This document shows positions 37,184 to 53,253 of a stretch of 64,000 nucleotides of DNA, one piece after another. Under the pieces are notes generated by a model, which saw only the letters and a program-made list of their open reading frames with translations, made no database searches and was not told where the DNA came from. This DNA is from Datnioides undecimradiatus (lineage: Eukaryota; Chordata; Actinopteri; Lobotiformes; Datnioididae), in assembly GCA_008933995.1 (NCBI GenBank), contig WARS01000064.1, positions 62,001-126,000 of the forward strand. The letters run 5' to 3'. Each line of letters starts with the position of its first letter. The first letter of the stretch is position 1. The position numbers and the translations under genes were made by a program.

Positions 37184-38357
37184 TCTGTTGTCTCCAAGGT
37201 CTGACTCTGGTGTTGGCGCCCCATCTTGCCAGATCCTTCCACCACCTCTTCCCACTCCAAGCTTTTATTGAGAGTCCTGTGGAGGAGCTGCGAGGAGACA
37301 GGTGGCTGTGAAGCTCTCACACACTCACAGACTCACACACTCACAGACACTCTGCTGCCGTGCATCTAAACCTGCTGTGATCTGCTTTCAGGTTCTGTCA
37401 AGCTTGCCAAGGGGAGCTGAAAGATAAAAGTGTAAGTCTGGATCTGAAGAAGGTCTATAGTTCACTCCATTCGGGTGTCTTTAAGGTGTATTCGTGACCC
37501 CTTTGTGACCACTGTAGCATCAGTCTGGACTGTCTTTGGGTGTCCTCTCTACTTAGTTTCCATCACGTCTCCAGTTGCAAATGTCAAGTTGAGCTGATGA
37601 TTTATTGCCTCCAGAATATAAATACAATATAACTATTGGCTAAATAAAGTTTAGGAGACAGTCCCTGGTCCCTTGTTCATAGATGCTTTATATATGTAAT
37701 GTATCTGTTCAGATAAGAAAAAGAATATTTTCACATTTAATGTCTATTTTTATTTTAAACTCAACCTTAAATTTCACTGAATGGTGTCTTGCAAAAGTCT
37801 AGCATTTAACTTGCTGATACTCATAGACGCCCTGTTAACACTTCAGCTACCAGGACACCCTTTAATCATGTTGTATTCTGACAAACACAAGTTAACTTTC
37901 CAGACAAAAGCCTGCTTTACAACCCAGAGCTGTAGAATTGTGAGCTTATACCAGGCAAGTATGATTTGATTAAGAGAAGCTGTCAAGTAGCGTTATAAGA
38001 ACCATGGGATCCTCCTAAGCTTTGGAGCTTGACTCCAGACTGAAAGTCATGTTAACTTGGCCTCTGACCATTCTTTTCTTATTTGTCCTCTAAATTTATG
38101 GAGCTGTGGTATTAAATCACAGGTAGTTGAAATAAGAAATACGGTCATAATTTCTGGAAAAATAGTCCAGCTGTATTGATTTATCCACAGCATCGCTAGT
38201 CCCTATATTCAGCATCATTAACTGCTCTGTGTCTCTGTGTTTCTAGATATTCACTTGTCCATTGTGTCGCAGTGTGTTCTGCGTGGAGTGTGACCTCTTC
38301 ATCCATGACTCTCTGCACTGCTGCCCCTGCTGCATTCACAGTCAGGGCGCATCCTGA
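33716..38357 (+). CDS. gtf2h2: General transcription factor IIH subunit 2 (p44)
   Basis: Fourteen coding exons join in frame to 392 residues (human p44: 395): 33716-33771, 33871-33948, 34320-34356, 35027-35113, 35206-35256, 35527-35581, 35750-35855, 35940-36030, 36114-36309, 36782-36845, 36938-37041, 37199-37301, 37392-37431 and 38247-38357. The start, [20 protein letters not shown], is typical. A von Willebrand A fold follows from about residue 60 ([46 protein letters not shown]). Cysteine-rich zinc modules close the protein: [19 protein letters not shown], then a RING-like C-terminus with [13 protein letters not shown]. Family knowledge: p44 is a core TFIIH subunit that regulates the XPD helicase in transcription initiation and nucleotide excision repair. 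Several introns are only 75-150 bases long. Confidence 0.97.
34598..34662 (+). repeat. Remnant of a short abundant teleost repeat
   Basis: The wording TCACCACTGGATGCTACTAA followed by a CCTTTAA end resembles the 3' end of a short interspersed repeat common in percomorph genomes. A related end occurs at 42710-42740. Recognition is from memory of the repeat type, not a search. Confidence 0.35.
37110..37182. repeat. (GT)36 microsatellite in gtf2h2 intron
   Basis: About 36 uninterrupted GT units filling nearly half of the 157-base intron 37042-37198 on the sense strand. Confidence 0.95.
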
Positions 38358-38531
38358 CCTGCGAGGCTGACCAATCAGGGCTCAAAGCCAAAGTTCCTGT
38401 CTCGTCTGAGGACTGCGACTCAGCCACTGTGCTCTCTTCCCTCTTGTTAAATAGCACACAGCTGAACATTTGTCAGAAATGTTTGTTGATACAGTTTTGT
38501 ACTAAATTTCACATCGTGACATGGCAGTTAC

Positions 38532-38537
38532 AATAAA
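38532..38537 (+). terminator. gtf2h2: gtf2h2 polyadenylation signal
   Basis: AATAAA 175 bases after the stop codon, followed by a T-rich/GT stretch. This gives a short 3' untranslated region and ends the gene about 600 bases before the dhfr start. Confidence 0.65.
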
Positions 38538-38959
38538 AAGGACTTTTCGTTTTGTATAATACTTTAACCAGTAGGGAATGTATTGTAACGAGCTTGATCA
38601 GGTACTCGCTTAGAAATCCCAACTCTCACGCTTGCTGTGATAGATTTAGGGTAAGATACAAACAAAGCTTTTTTACTGAAAACTATAAAGACATTACTTA
38701 AAAAAATGAAGAAAGACATTTGTGTATCATTAGCAGTTAAGAATTAAGAATTAATTCCTATTCCTAGGTAAAAGAAAAAAAGTGCTAATTCAGCTTTTTG
38801 CCCGCCAATCGCCTGATCCTCATTCTATCCGATAGGTGGGCGTAAAGCCTCTGTAAGCTGGTTAGCCAACAAGCATTAAAACCCGAAGAAGAAGAAGAAA
38901 TTGCTGACACTGATGATTGTACTTGTGGAAGCATAAAGAAACAGAGTCGTGGAACAGAG

Positions 38960-39144
38960 CCGTAGGAGGTTATTGACCTCCACAAGATGGCGGTGATTTG
39001 ACGACACAGTAACAGCTGCCCATAAACGCGAAGAAGAAGTCGTCGTCATTTCCGCTGCCTTTGTTAATGTTTGCTGGCGGGAAACTGTGGCAATAGCGTA
39101 CCCAGTTGCAGAAACACAGCGCAGTCATCCGGCGACCTCTCACC
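38960..39144 (+). promoter_or_regulatory. dhfr: dhfr promoter with E2F- and YY1-like sites
   Basis: A CpG-bearing stretch just before the dhfr start. GGCGGGAAA at 39076-39084 contains GCGGGAAA, the reverse complement of the E2F consensus TTTCCCGC, 60 bases before the ATG. AAGATGGCGGTG near 38984-38995 matches the YY1 core. E2F control of DHFR at the start of S phase is established in mammals; its use here is inferred. Confidence 0.5.
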
Positions 39145-41668
<2,524 letters not shown>

Positions 41669-41979
41669 AGTAGGAAACTTGTAAACGACCACAGTGAAAC
41701 TGCTGGACTGGACTGTTAAAGTGATGTGCACTGTTGGAGGGTGTCATACCAAGTGATAGGTTTCCCCCCGGCATTGGAAGAACACTGATTCCAGCTTTAC
41801 CACAGGGTTGTGTACAGATGGGGGAACCCCTCTATTTCTGAAAACAAGGGTTTATCCATAGCCCACTCAGTCTGTCTGCTCAGAGAAAACTATTCCAGCT
41901 TCTTCCTGCTGTAAATGCAACGTGTAAATGCAAACCACACACTGAATGTGGAGCACTCATATGATTCTCATTATGGAAT

Positions 41980-41985
41980 AATAAA
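41980..41985 (+). terminator. dhfr: dhfr polyadenylation signal (proximal)
   Basis: AATAAA about 310 bases after the stop codon. A second AATAAA at 42109-42114 is followed by a GT/T-rich stretch and may be the stronger, distal site. Confidence 0.5.
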
Positions 41986-42189
41986 TAATCTTAACCGATT
42001 TGTCTTCTGATCGTTGTGGCAACTTAACCTGTCGTGTTTCACTGTGTGATGCTTCATCTCAGTCCACCAGTGCAGTCTGAAGTGTTTCACTCATCCAGGC
42101 AGGTCTTGAATAAAACCTTGTTGTGTATTTTAATTGTGAGACATTTATTTATGTATTTAATGCTCTCTGCTCTCAAATAACAGACATGG

Positions 42190-43040
42190 ATCTTATTTAG
42201 ACATTAAACATAGAAGAGCTCTCTGACTCTGCTGATCTGATCTCCTCAGGCAGCTCATTCCACAGTCTCAGGCCTGTGACTGCCGGTGCTCTGTGGCATC
42301 CAGCTTTTAGCTTGCAGCTGTAGCTTGGTATAGAAGTCAGATATAGCTAATGATCTTAAGATCAGTTCACTTGTTTTGATAACAGGTTAAGTGTCTTAGT
42401 CTTTATTAAAACAAACATGTCACTTGTATTTCTAGCCTAAAATGCAGGATTATCTGCTTTCTTTAGGCTTTTGTTTGGACAAATAAGGCCATTTTAACAA
42501 CCAGTTGGAAGATCAGTGTTTTTGTTGACTTAGAATGAGCCTTTTATATCAACATAGGAGTTCCCTGCTTTATCTGTATCTTTAATGCTTCTACAGTAGC
42601 CCAGAATGGACAAATCAACACTGGAGAGAGCCTTGTGTGTTTTCTGCAGCCACCGTAGGTTGTCCTCCATGCTTGGAACGATATTCAGCAGGTTGCAATC
42701 TGCAAAACACCAGATGCCACTACACACTGCCCCTTTAAGTTACTATCAAACCAAACACAACAGGCTTGATGGGGTGTATCAAGGCTTGATGGCAGGATCT
42801 GTTTTGCTTGAGGTAAACTGCAGAACATTTCCTAAAATCACATACACAGTCATGTGATGAACTGAGCACGTCAAGATCAGTGGCTTTAAGAGGCAGATCA
42901 TTCTGTGTGCCTTCCACATAATGAAAGGAAAGTATACAGAAAAATAATCTTGGTCCCAAAACTGATCCCTGTGGGACACCATACCTGACTGGAGCAAAAG
43001 ATGGCATGTGGTTATTGATGGACACACAGAACCTCAAATG
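42190..43040 (-). mobile_element. Degraded LINE with a short teleost repeat
   Basis: On the minus strand 43037-42940 encodes a reverse transcriptase piece, YGVPQGSVLGPRLFFCILSF, the GVPQGSVLGP motif of L2/CR1/Rex-type LINEs. The frames downstream are broken. 42190-42300 keeps another LINE-like end. 42590-42740 (GTAGCCCAGAATGGACAAA through GCCACTACACACTGCCC) resembles an abundant teleost short repeat inserted in or next to it. No intact coding region remains. Confidence 0.6.
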
Positions 43041-43700
43041 TAATAGATTGGATAAGAATCAAATCAATCAGTCAATAGATCATAATCAAAAGGTGAATCT
43101 GGATGAATTACGTACAGGAAGGGAAATTATATTGGTTGAATGTCCAAGTTTGAATCTGAATCTGTGTCCTATTGATTATTTTATTTTAGTAATATTACTT
43201 TCACGTGTCTGAAAGCACCTTTAGATGTGGTAGGCCACACATTTATTGGTTTGAGTCATGCAGGTGCTTCAACTCCAGGGTTTGGTTTGGTGTGAAGAGC
43301 TCCTTCTGGAACAGCAACAGGAAACTGGACCTGATGAATCAGTATGAGGGAAAGAAGAGCACAGCAGAACACCTCACCAGATTGACTGTTGAATATGGAC
43401 AGACATCATCAGTTTTTCATTTTCACACAATGGAGAAGGACATCAGCTTGGATATGCCTTTTTTAAAAACTACTGCTGCATGGTCAGATTCAAAAGCAAA
43501 GCTCAAAAACTCCAAATCCCTCTCAGCCAAGAGCACGGCAGCCTTTCTCTCTCTCTGACTTCTGAATGCTGTAGCGCGTCCATGATGTGAGTGAAGCTCT
43601 CTGTTGTACAATCTTCACCAAAATAAATCTGTCTACAGCCTTGAACCTTCTGCTGACGTCTGCGGCACTTTTGTCACTCCACACATCAACAGTCTGTGTC
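43040..43700. other. Intergenic DNA before ankrd34b
   Basis: A 117-codon open frame (43205-43558) and others have no recognisable family. No exon structure supports a gene. Confidence 0.35.
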
Positions 43701-43744
43701 TGAGTCTTACCTGCGCAAATACTTTACCAAAGACCAATGCCTGC

Positions 43745-43997
43745 ACCATGGCTCCTCACAAAGGGAGGTGCTGTCATTGGCTGCGTGCTTCCTGCTTCAC
43801 GGCTGTCATAGGCTGGCCTTTCACTCTCATCTGACGTATATTAGTCTTCGCTTCCCTCCTCTCGTCAGTCGCTCCCCTGCGCGGATGTCTGCTCTCCCTA
43901 CTGGTTTCTCCTCAGCCTGCACGCTGGCTGTGACCTATCAAGTGGAGGGGACCTGCAGTTTGAACAGCTTTCTCAGTAAAGAATGAAACATGTACAG
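43745..43997 (+). promoter_or_regulatory. ankrd34b: Putative ankrd34b promoter and non-coding first exon
   Basis: This stretch holds inverted CCAAT motifs (near 43778), a CRE-like TGACGTAT at 43832-43839 with a TATA-like run after it, and a GC-richer transcript start region. It ends in a strong donor CAG|GTAAGT at 43997/43998. The next plausible acceptor upstream of the ankrd34b start codon is at 47380. Linkage of the two is inferred from orientation and splice consensus. Confidence 0.4.
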
Positions 43998-45032
43998 GTA
44001 AGTTTGTGCACATGCCAACAAGTTACAGGTGTGTTCTTAAAAATGGTTTGTTACAGTTTCTTGCTTCAGTCTATGTTTCATTAATTAACCATTATATTCC
44101 CTAAACTGGTACTGTGGGAGTCAGAGTTATTATTTAATAACAATAGATATCAAATAATACTATATTTCTGTTTTAGGAAAGCAGACACCAAAGCACGTTC
44201 ACCAGGGGCTGGTGCAGTTCACATGAAACTCCTCTGTGTTGTTATTTGTTGTAGCACATCTTCTGCATAACACTACATTCACCTTACTTATGCTATCTTT
44301 GAAACAGGATTTATCAGCGTGGATGTCTGATTATTGCGTGAGAGATGACAACTTTGCATCTAAATGTGAAAAACCTTGTGATACTTGAATTTATCTAGAA
44401 TGTACTTGTGCTGGAAGAGTAGTAGCAAAAGATGCTGACTGAATTCGTCCTTGCAGGGTTTTTTTCTGCTCCTCAGAGAAACATTTTCTATTCCTTTCTG
44501 CGTCTGTGGTGAACTAACCTCATATTCCATTGCTACTTGTGGCTGAATGTTAGGCGTTGCATACAGTCAGAACATTACTGAATACATGCACATACATATA
44601 AAGCCCCAGTGTGTAGTAATAATAAGAATCTTGGGTGTGTGTACTGGAGACAAATATCTGGCCTGTACATGTGGAATGATGAAATGTTAAAGAATGACAT
44701 TTTCTCTGCAGCCTCTCTCTCATTTGCTATTCTGTCTGTGTCGGTGCTGGTTGAAGGCCAGGCCTGACCGCTCAAAGAAGCACTGATGGGGGGTTTGAAT
44801 GTCACCCAGCAGAAAGGCTGCTAGCAGAGGTTAGAGCCTCCTGCTCCACACACATATGCACATTAGGGCTCTGCTGTATGTAATGTGTTAAAAATACTAA
44901 ATGCTTGACAAATACTGCAGGAAGTTTGAGTCACAGACCTCCCTGACTGCTAAATACCAAAGTCTTTGAAAGTCCAAGCATCCAGTTTGTAAAATATGCT
45001 TTCTGTTATTAAAAATGGTAATGTAATGTAAT

Positions 45033-45290
45033 GGTGGAAAGTAACTAAGTAGGCTACATTTGCTCAAGCACTGCACAATGTTACTTTTCATGGTATTTCA
45101 TTTTTCCACTGCGCAACCTTTCAAAGAAATATTCTCCTTTTTACTTCACCACTTTGTGGTTACTGTTTGCATTACAGATTGACAAGTACAACTTCTAAAA
45201 CATAATGCAGTATGCGGCATAATGCATTATAGAATTTAAGTATATTACAGGAGTATATTACAAGTTACATGGATCCCAACCAATCACAGC
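45033..45290 (+). repeat. Abundant teleost interspersed repeat
   Basis: GGTGGAAAGTAACTAAGTA and the following run (CTCAAGCACTG, TTTTTACTTCACCAC) match the general wording of a very common unclassified teleost repeat that I know from many fish introns. It lies in the putative first intron of ankrd34b. The end point is approximate. Confidence 0.55.
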
Positions 45291-47447
45291 ATGCCATCGT
45301 TCAGGTAATAATGTTTCTGTGTGTTATCAGGGTTTTGTTTTTAAAGAGGGACAGTCCATAGTCTATTATTATTGTTGTTGTTCCTGTTGTTGTTGTTGTA
45401 TCACTGGGTGTTGAGCAGGAACATGGGGGCAGTAGTGGCTTGTAAGTACACATGCAGACACTGCAGCTCCACAGGCAGAAATACCCACAGAAGGCGCAAA
45501 AACTCGATGGGGTCATTTGTAACTTTCACCGGTGCTGCATCTCTGCAGATTTAAATCCTGTTTGCTGACTGCTTTGTCACAGATCCCAGAGAGAAAGGAA
45601 GCGTAGATATAGATCTTTAGTTGCTAAAACCCCTGGAGCAAGACTAGGAAAGACTGTGGTTCATAGACTGTTAATAAAGACAGACTGATCATATCTAGTA
45701 AAGAAGTGGAAGGACAGAACTTCTTTGGTTAAATAAGCATGTCTGTTTTTGCGCTAAGCAACAGTCATGTACTTAAGCACAGGTACATGACACAGTGCAT
45801 ACTCTGAAAAGTATATTACAAATGAAATAATATTACACTAGCTCGTTTTTTTAGAAGATTTGTCCTTAGCTGTATTTCTGTACTTGCTTTGCACACAGAC
45901 GCACACCTGCCTACACAGTTAAGTGATTGGTCACAGTTTCACAGACTTGGATGATAGAAACACAAGGCCACACACACAATAAGCTGCAGCAGTGAATAAC
46001 GGCAGCCCAGAGGATGATGACGAACACATTGTGTTCTTGTGTCTGAGTTAGAATTATAAAGTACAGATTTTGTGCCCATCAACTGTCTGACCTCCATTGC
46101 TACATCTAATCTCTACATATTTTTGCTTGGGTTTTAATTGTTTCCTGTGTTTAACCCTTTCTACTGTAAATTACAGTTACTGTGCCAGTAAATACTCCAT
46201 GTACTGTGCAAATACATGTGCATGCATCATCCTCATCAGAAATCTGACAATCACCATGAAAAGGGAACATACAATTAGGCTTGTTACCAAGAGGCAGAAT
46301 AGCTGCTGCCTCTTAAATGCTGCAAAATTATGTAACATTTGCATCAAAGTGTCATGACAACCTATGCCAAATGCAGAACTGTCATTGTGGGGAACTTTAA
46401 AGGTGAACAGTAACCATTAGTAGATCCTCACCAATACTGGATGACACTTATGAGAATATTAGCTTCAAGGACCACTCATGCATTTTTGTGTTTTCATGTG
46501 TTTACCAGAAACTGTGTATTTTATAATCCTGCTGTCCATTTGTCAAAACATGTCTTTGATTTTTAGATTTGAACATTTGCATTTTTCATTTGTCCCAGGC
46601 AGCCATCACTCTCATTTCAGCGTATGAAGTTAGAGATGATAGCAATCTATTAAGTGAGCTACAGTCACCTACTTTGGTAATCAAATGTTGTTGCTATGAC
46701 TACCACCCGGCCATCTTCTAAATCTGCTTACCATGTTCAGGGTCATCAGGGAGCTGAAGACTATCCATATATGCACTACATGAAAGGTGAGGCATACCCT
46801 GGACAGGTCACAGGGATTTATAGGATGTACATAGGCAAAGAGTTTACATTTACAGTAATGAGTCATTTAGAATCCTCAAGTGCGCACACATACTGGTTTC
46901 TTACAGGATTCACAGACCTATTTCACTACTACCTATAGGATTTTGACATTGACAGAGAATAATGAGAGTAGGTACACCAAGCCAGCTCACACCTCACTGG
47001 ACCAGGGCCAGATGCATACAACTAAAGCCCTTACCAGCTGACCTCAACTAAGTCTGTGAGGGCTCAGGGCTTAAGGCTTTAGGTGATACAATTGGATTGG
47101 GGTATGCCTTTCTCTCACATTGTTGACCATTTGAAACAGTCTTAGGCTAACAAGTGTCATCATGAAGTGATCTACAATCCAACTAGGATTCTTCAGACCA
47201 TCTCCTTTCTGGCATGCCAATCCTTTGAGGCATCCCATGTCCAGGCTTCATATTGTCTACGCTCTTGCTTTGGCTAAAGCATGGCTGACAGATGATTGCA
47301 TGAACTTCTTCAACTGTGTTTGGAGTGTGTCACCTGATGGCCACATTTAAGAACTTGGTGTTCCTCTTCCTTTATTGTAGGTACTGGGCTGTTTGTACCT
47401 TTGGAAGAACAAGTGACAATCATTCAAAGTCACAGACGGTGGATTAG

Positions 47448-49701
<2,254 letters not shown>

Positions 49702-50870
49702 AAGAAAATTAAGCATGTAAAAAGACAATGCATGTGTTCTTACCATTATTACTGTGCTATGCCTATGATATCATTGCTGACGCCAGCTTACGTGCACCTT
49801 TGAGCTTAAGTACAGTTTAGATCTGAGCCTGCGTTGATGTACTGTTTCTCATGACAGGATTGTGCTTTATGTAATGAGTCATACAAAAATAATAGATATA
49901 AAGATATACAAAGGATAGTGGAGCAATAACATCTGAGTCAAGCGTGGATGATGCTACTGAGAGTGATAATGAATGACTACTATAAAATGACAGATTATAT
50001 AATGTATTCATTTTTTCTCGAAACAATGTTGCGTTTAAACATAATCCATTCAGTGATTATACGTATACACAAGCGTTATTTCTAGCATAATCCACTCTGT
50101 ATAGTTGTTAGATTGAAGTGAACATTCCATATTCCCCTCTTCACTCAGAGGATATGGCCTTGTCCACTGCGTACAAAGGTCTTCACCACTGATCTTTTGC
50201 ACTGTCAGTGGGTGCTATTTGTCTGACAGCATGGATATTCCGTACATTGTGGTCTTTATGGTCGGTCCGTACAGTCTTGGTAATGACCACCTGTTACCAC
50301 ATGACCCAAATTCCAATCTCAGGTTGCTTTCCACCAGCTAAACCATCTCCATGACAACTGAGCAACCCTGTCTGTTAAGGAAGGCCATGAGATGTGGTTA
50401 AAAAGAAAACAGGACATTTCTGTCACACTGCTGCTCATGAAGTCAAAGAAGAACCTTCAAGTGCAAATTGTGTGGTGGTTCAACTGATTTTTTTGTCTAT
50501 ACATACATACTTGTTAGAGGCATTAATTGTGCTGAATGTTGTGATTTCATTTTATGACTCAGACTTAAGTCAACAGCACTTGTGTGAGTCAAAGACATTT
50601 GTGACTTGCAGTGGCATCAAGAAAGCTTGATCTCTGAGGATGACCTTGAATCAAAGAAAGTACAGTGCTGGGAGAAAAATACAATTCAAGAATTATCTAC
50701 TGAAAATGTTCTGATTTAACAATGTCATGTGTTGACTTAATCTGCCTACTTACATTCAGTTATTAATTTTCCTAGAAATGATCGGTCATTAAACATTATC
50801 ATGCGTCTATACGAAGGCATTATTAGAATCCTGCTGGTGTCCCTGGCACTGATGCTGCTCCATCAGCAGA
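49702..50870. other. ankrd34b 3' flank, no further gene
   Basis: AT-rich DNA without recognisable coding sequence; probably the ankrd34b 3' untranslated region at least in part. I find no convincing AATAAA close to the stop codon. One candidate, AATAAA at 52515-52520, lies beyond the LINE. Confidence 0.4.
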
Positions 50871-50872
50871 CC

Positions 50873-52107
50873 AATTCAATTCAATTCAGTTCAATTCAAT
50901 TTTATTTATATAGCGCCAATTCACAACAAAAAGTCATCTCAGGGCACTTTACAAACAGAGCGGGTCTAGACCACACTCATTACTGTTAGTTACACCCAAC
51001 AGTTCCACCATGAGCAAGCACTTGGCAACAGTGGCAAGGAAAAACTTCCTTTTAACAGGCAGAAACCTTGGACAGATCCTGGCTCTAGGTGGACGGCCAT
51101 CTGTCGTGACCGGTTGGGGGGGGGGGACAATATAGAATAATGACAGCAAATGACAGCAATAGGCAGCAGAGGACACGGGGCAGGTCGGTGGAGCCACAGG
51201 TCAGATGTTCAGCTCTGGAGCCACAGGTATCTGTAGAGAGGTACAGAGAGAGAGAGACCAGAGAGAAACAAGCACAGCACTAGGGGAGAGAGGACACAGA
51301 GTTAATGGAGTTTAAGGAGAGAGAGGGAAGAGGAGGAGTGTGGAAACGATCATGGGATGTCCCCCAGCAGCCTCGGCCTATAGCAGCATAACTAGGGGAT
51401 GGCATGGATGGTGTAGTTCAGATGGTAACTGGAGCTAGCTGTAAGCTTTGTCGAACAAGAAGGTTTTAAGTTTTACTTTAAAAGTAGAGAGGGTGTCTGC
51501 CTCTCGGACCCAGACTGGCAGCTGGTTCCACAAGAGAGGAGCCTGATAGCTAAAGGCTCGGCCTCCCATTCTACTTTTGGAGATTCTGGGAACCACAAGC
51601 AAACCTGCACTCTGGGAGCGAAGTGATCTGTTGGGTTGATAGGGACTTAGCATCTCATTGAGGTACAATGGAGCTTGGCCATTAAGGGCCTTGTAGGTAA
51701 GAAGAAGGACTTTAAAATCTATTCTGGACTTTACAGGGAGCCAATGAAGAGAAGCTAAAACCGGAGAAATATGATCTCTCTTGCTAATTCCCACCAGAAC
51801 CCTCGCAGCAGCGTTTTGGATGAGCTGGAGGTCTCGCAGTGAGCTAGTCGGACAACCTGACAACAAGGAATTACAATAGTCCAGCCTTGAGGTAACAAAT
51901 GCGTGGACTAGCTTTTCGGCATCATTTTTGGACAGGATACTCCTAATCTTAGCTATGTTGCGCAAGTGAAAGAAGGCAGTCCTAGTGACCTGCCTAATAT
52001 GGGGCTGATAGGACATATCCTGGTCAAATATGACTCCCAGGTTCCTCACGGTAGAACTGGAGGCCAGGGTAACACCATCCAAAGACCACAGCAAAGTAGA
52101 GTGCACT
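50873..52107 (-). mobile_element. L2/CR1-type LINE, 5'-truncated 3' end
   Basis: The minus strand from 52106 to 51435 encodes about 223 residues of the segment C-terminal to the reverse transcriptase. It includes VRNLGVIFDQDMSYQPHI, LDYCNSLLSG, LIQNAAARVLVG, VLASLHWLPVKSRIDFK and PLLWNQLPVWVR, and ends KTFLFDKAYS. The 3' untranslated tail follows down to 50873 and ends in ATTGA-type short repeats with TATATAAATAAA, as in fish L2 elements. The frame is open throughout, so the insertion is fairly young. The 5' two thirds (endonuclease and catalytic core) are missing. Confidence 0.85.
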
Positions 52108-52262
52108 GACTACCACAGATTGGTAGAAGCCCTCCAACATCTTGCTGCAGACATTGAAGGATCTGAGCTTCCTCAGGAAGTAGCGTCTGCTCATCCCCTT
52201 CTTGTACACAGCATCAGTGCTGGTGCTCCAGTCCAGCCTGCTGTTCAAGTGAACATTATTAA
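52108..52262 (-). mobile_element. Second, unrelated LINE fragment
   Basis: The minus strand reads LDWSTSTDAVYKKGMSRRYF, LRKLRSFNVCSKML and FYQSVV. This is the post-reverse-transcriptase segment of a different fish LINE lineage. It abuts the L2-type copy at 52107 without a gap, so the two insertions are nested or adjacent. Confidence 0.65.
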
Positions 52263-52289
52263 TAGATTTTGTCAACTGAGTGCAGTGCA

Positions 52290-53250
52290 TTTCACTGTTA
52301 GAATAAAAGGATACTGATCAACATCTTCTGCACATTAAGGAACAAACATCCTTCTCTTTTAGAAAAACTTATCCACAATGCCAATCAGTAAATCTGCATC
52401 CTTGAAACATCCTTGGATACTATTTTCACCATATACAGTTGCCAGTGGCAACACTTCAGTGGTGCACTCAACCTTCAGTGTTCTTCATTGTATTATATTA
52501 CCCTGTCAATTTTCAATAAACCTTTTATCATCATATTTGAGTGGCTTTTTTAAAAAAAAAAATCAATATGTGTAACTTACAATTAGATGCAGTGAAAAGC
52601 AGGCAGTGAAAACACGATTTCTTTGGACGTATCCTTAGAGTTTTATGTTTTCACCGTGCTGAGTAGAGAGCTCTCTGAACAGTTGTGTTACATTGCAACT
52701 GAAAATGACTCTTGGGCTCTTGCTTCATGAGGCAATATGTGCTGGCAGAAAGAGCAATTTGAGGACAAACACCTGCTCCATCCAACTGAAAGAACATTTA
52801 TTAACATCTGTTTCAAGCAAATCCCATTCTAACTGATCCCACTGGAACTACAACCTCACCTTGATGACGGGGGTCACTCCAGGACTCCAACGTTTTACTT
52901 CAGTTAACATGGAACTGAACCACCTTGAGCCCACTTTAAGACTTAATAGTCCAGGCTGGGAAGCACAGCAGTATATTTAATAAAGTCTCTTAACTATAAT
53001 ACAGCAAATGACAATCTTACATACTTGTAGGATCCTGATATTAGGACCCTCTCTTTTTACCCTAATGGGTCTAAATATAGACTTTGACTTTATCTTGCAA
53101 CCTCCCAGATGATCCAGACCACACATCAGGAACCACTGCAGTAGTGTAGGAGTGCAGTCAACAGCAGATAACCCCATAGAGAAGTTCCGTTCTCCTCTCT
53201 CCAGCTCGTGAAAAACAACAGCCAGCTTCTCGTCGAGCGTAGGCTGTCCA
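52290..53250. other. Space between the convergent genes ankrd34b and fam151b
   Basis: No gene recognised. Candidate poly(A) signals: AATAAA at 52515-52520 (plus strand, possibly ankrd34b) and TTTATT at 52797-52802 (minus strand, possibly fam151b). Confidence 0.35.
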
Positions 53251-53253
53251 CTT

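Noticed and set aside
37114..37311. Open frames of Cys-Val or Thr-His repeats over microsatellites (also near 11.65, 20.25 and 27.97 kb)
   Set aside because: They are translations of GT/AC repeats lying in introns, not genes.
36778..37320. 180-codon minus-strand frame
   Set aside because: It is antisense to two gtf2h2 exons and their (GT)36 intron.
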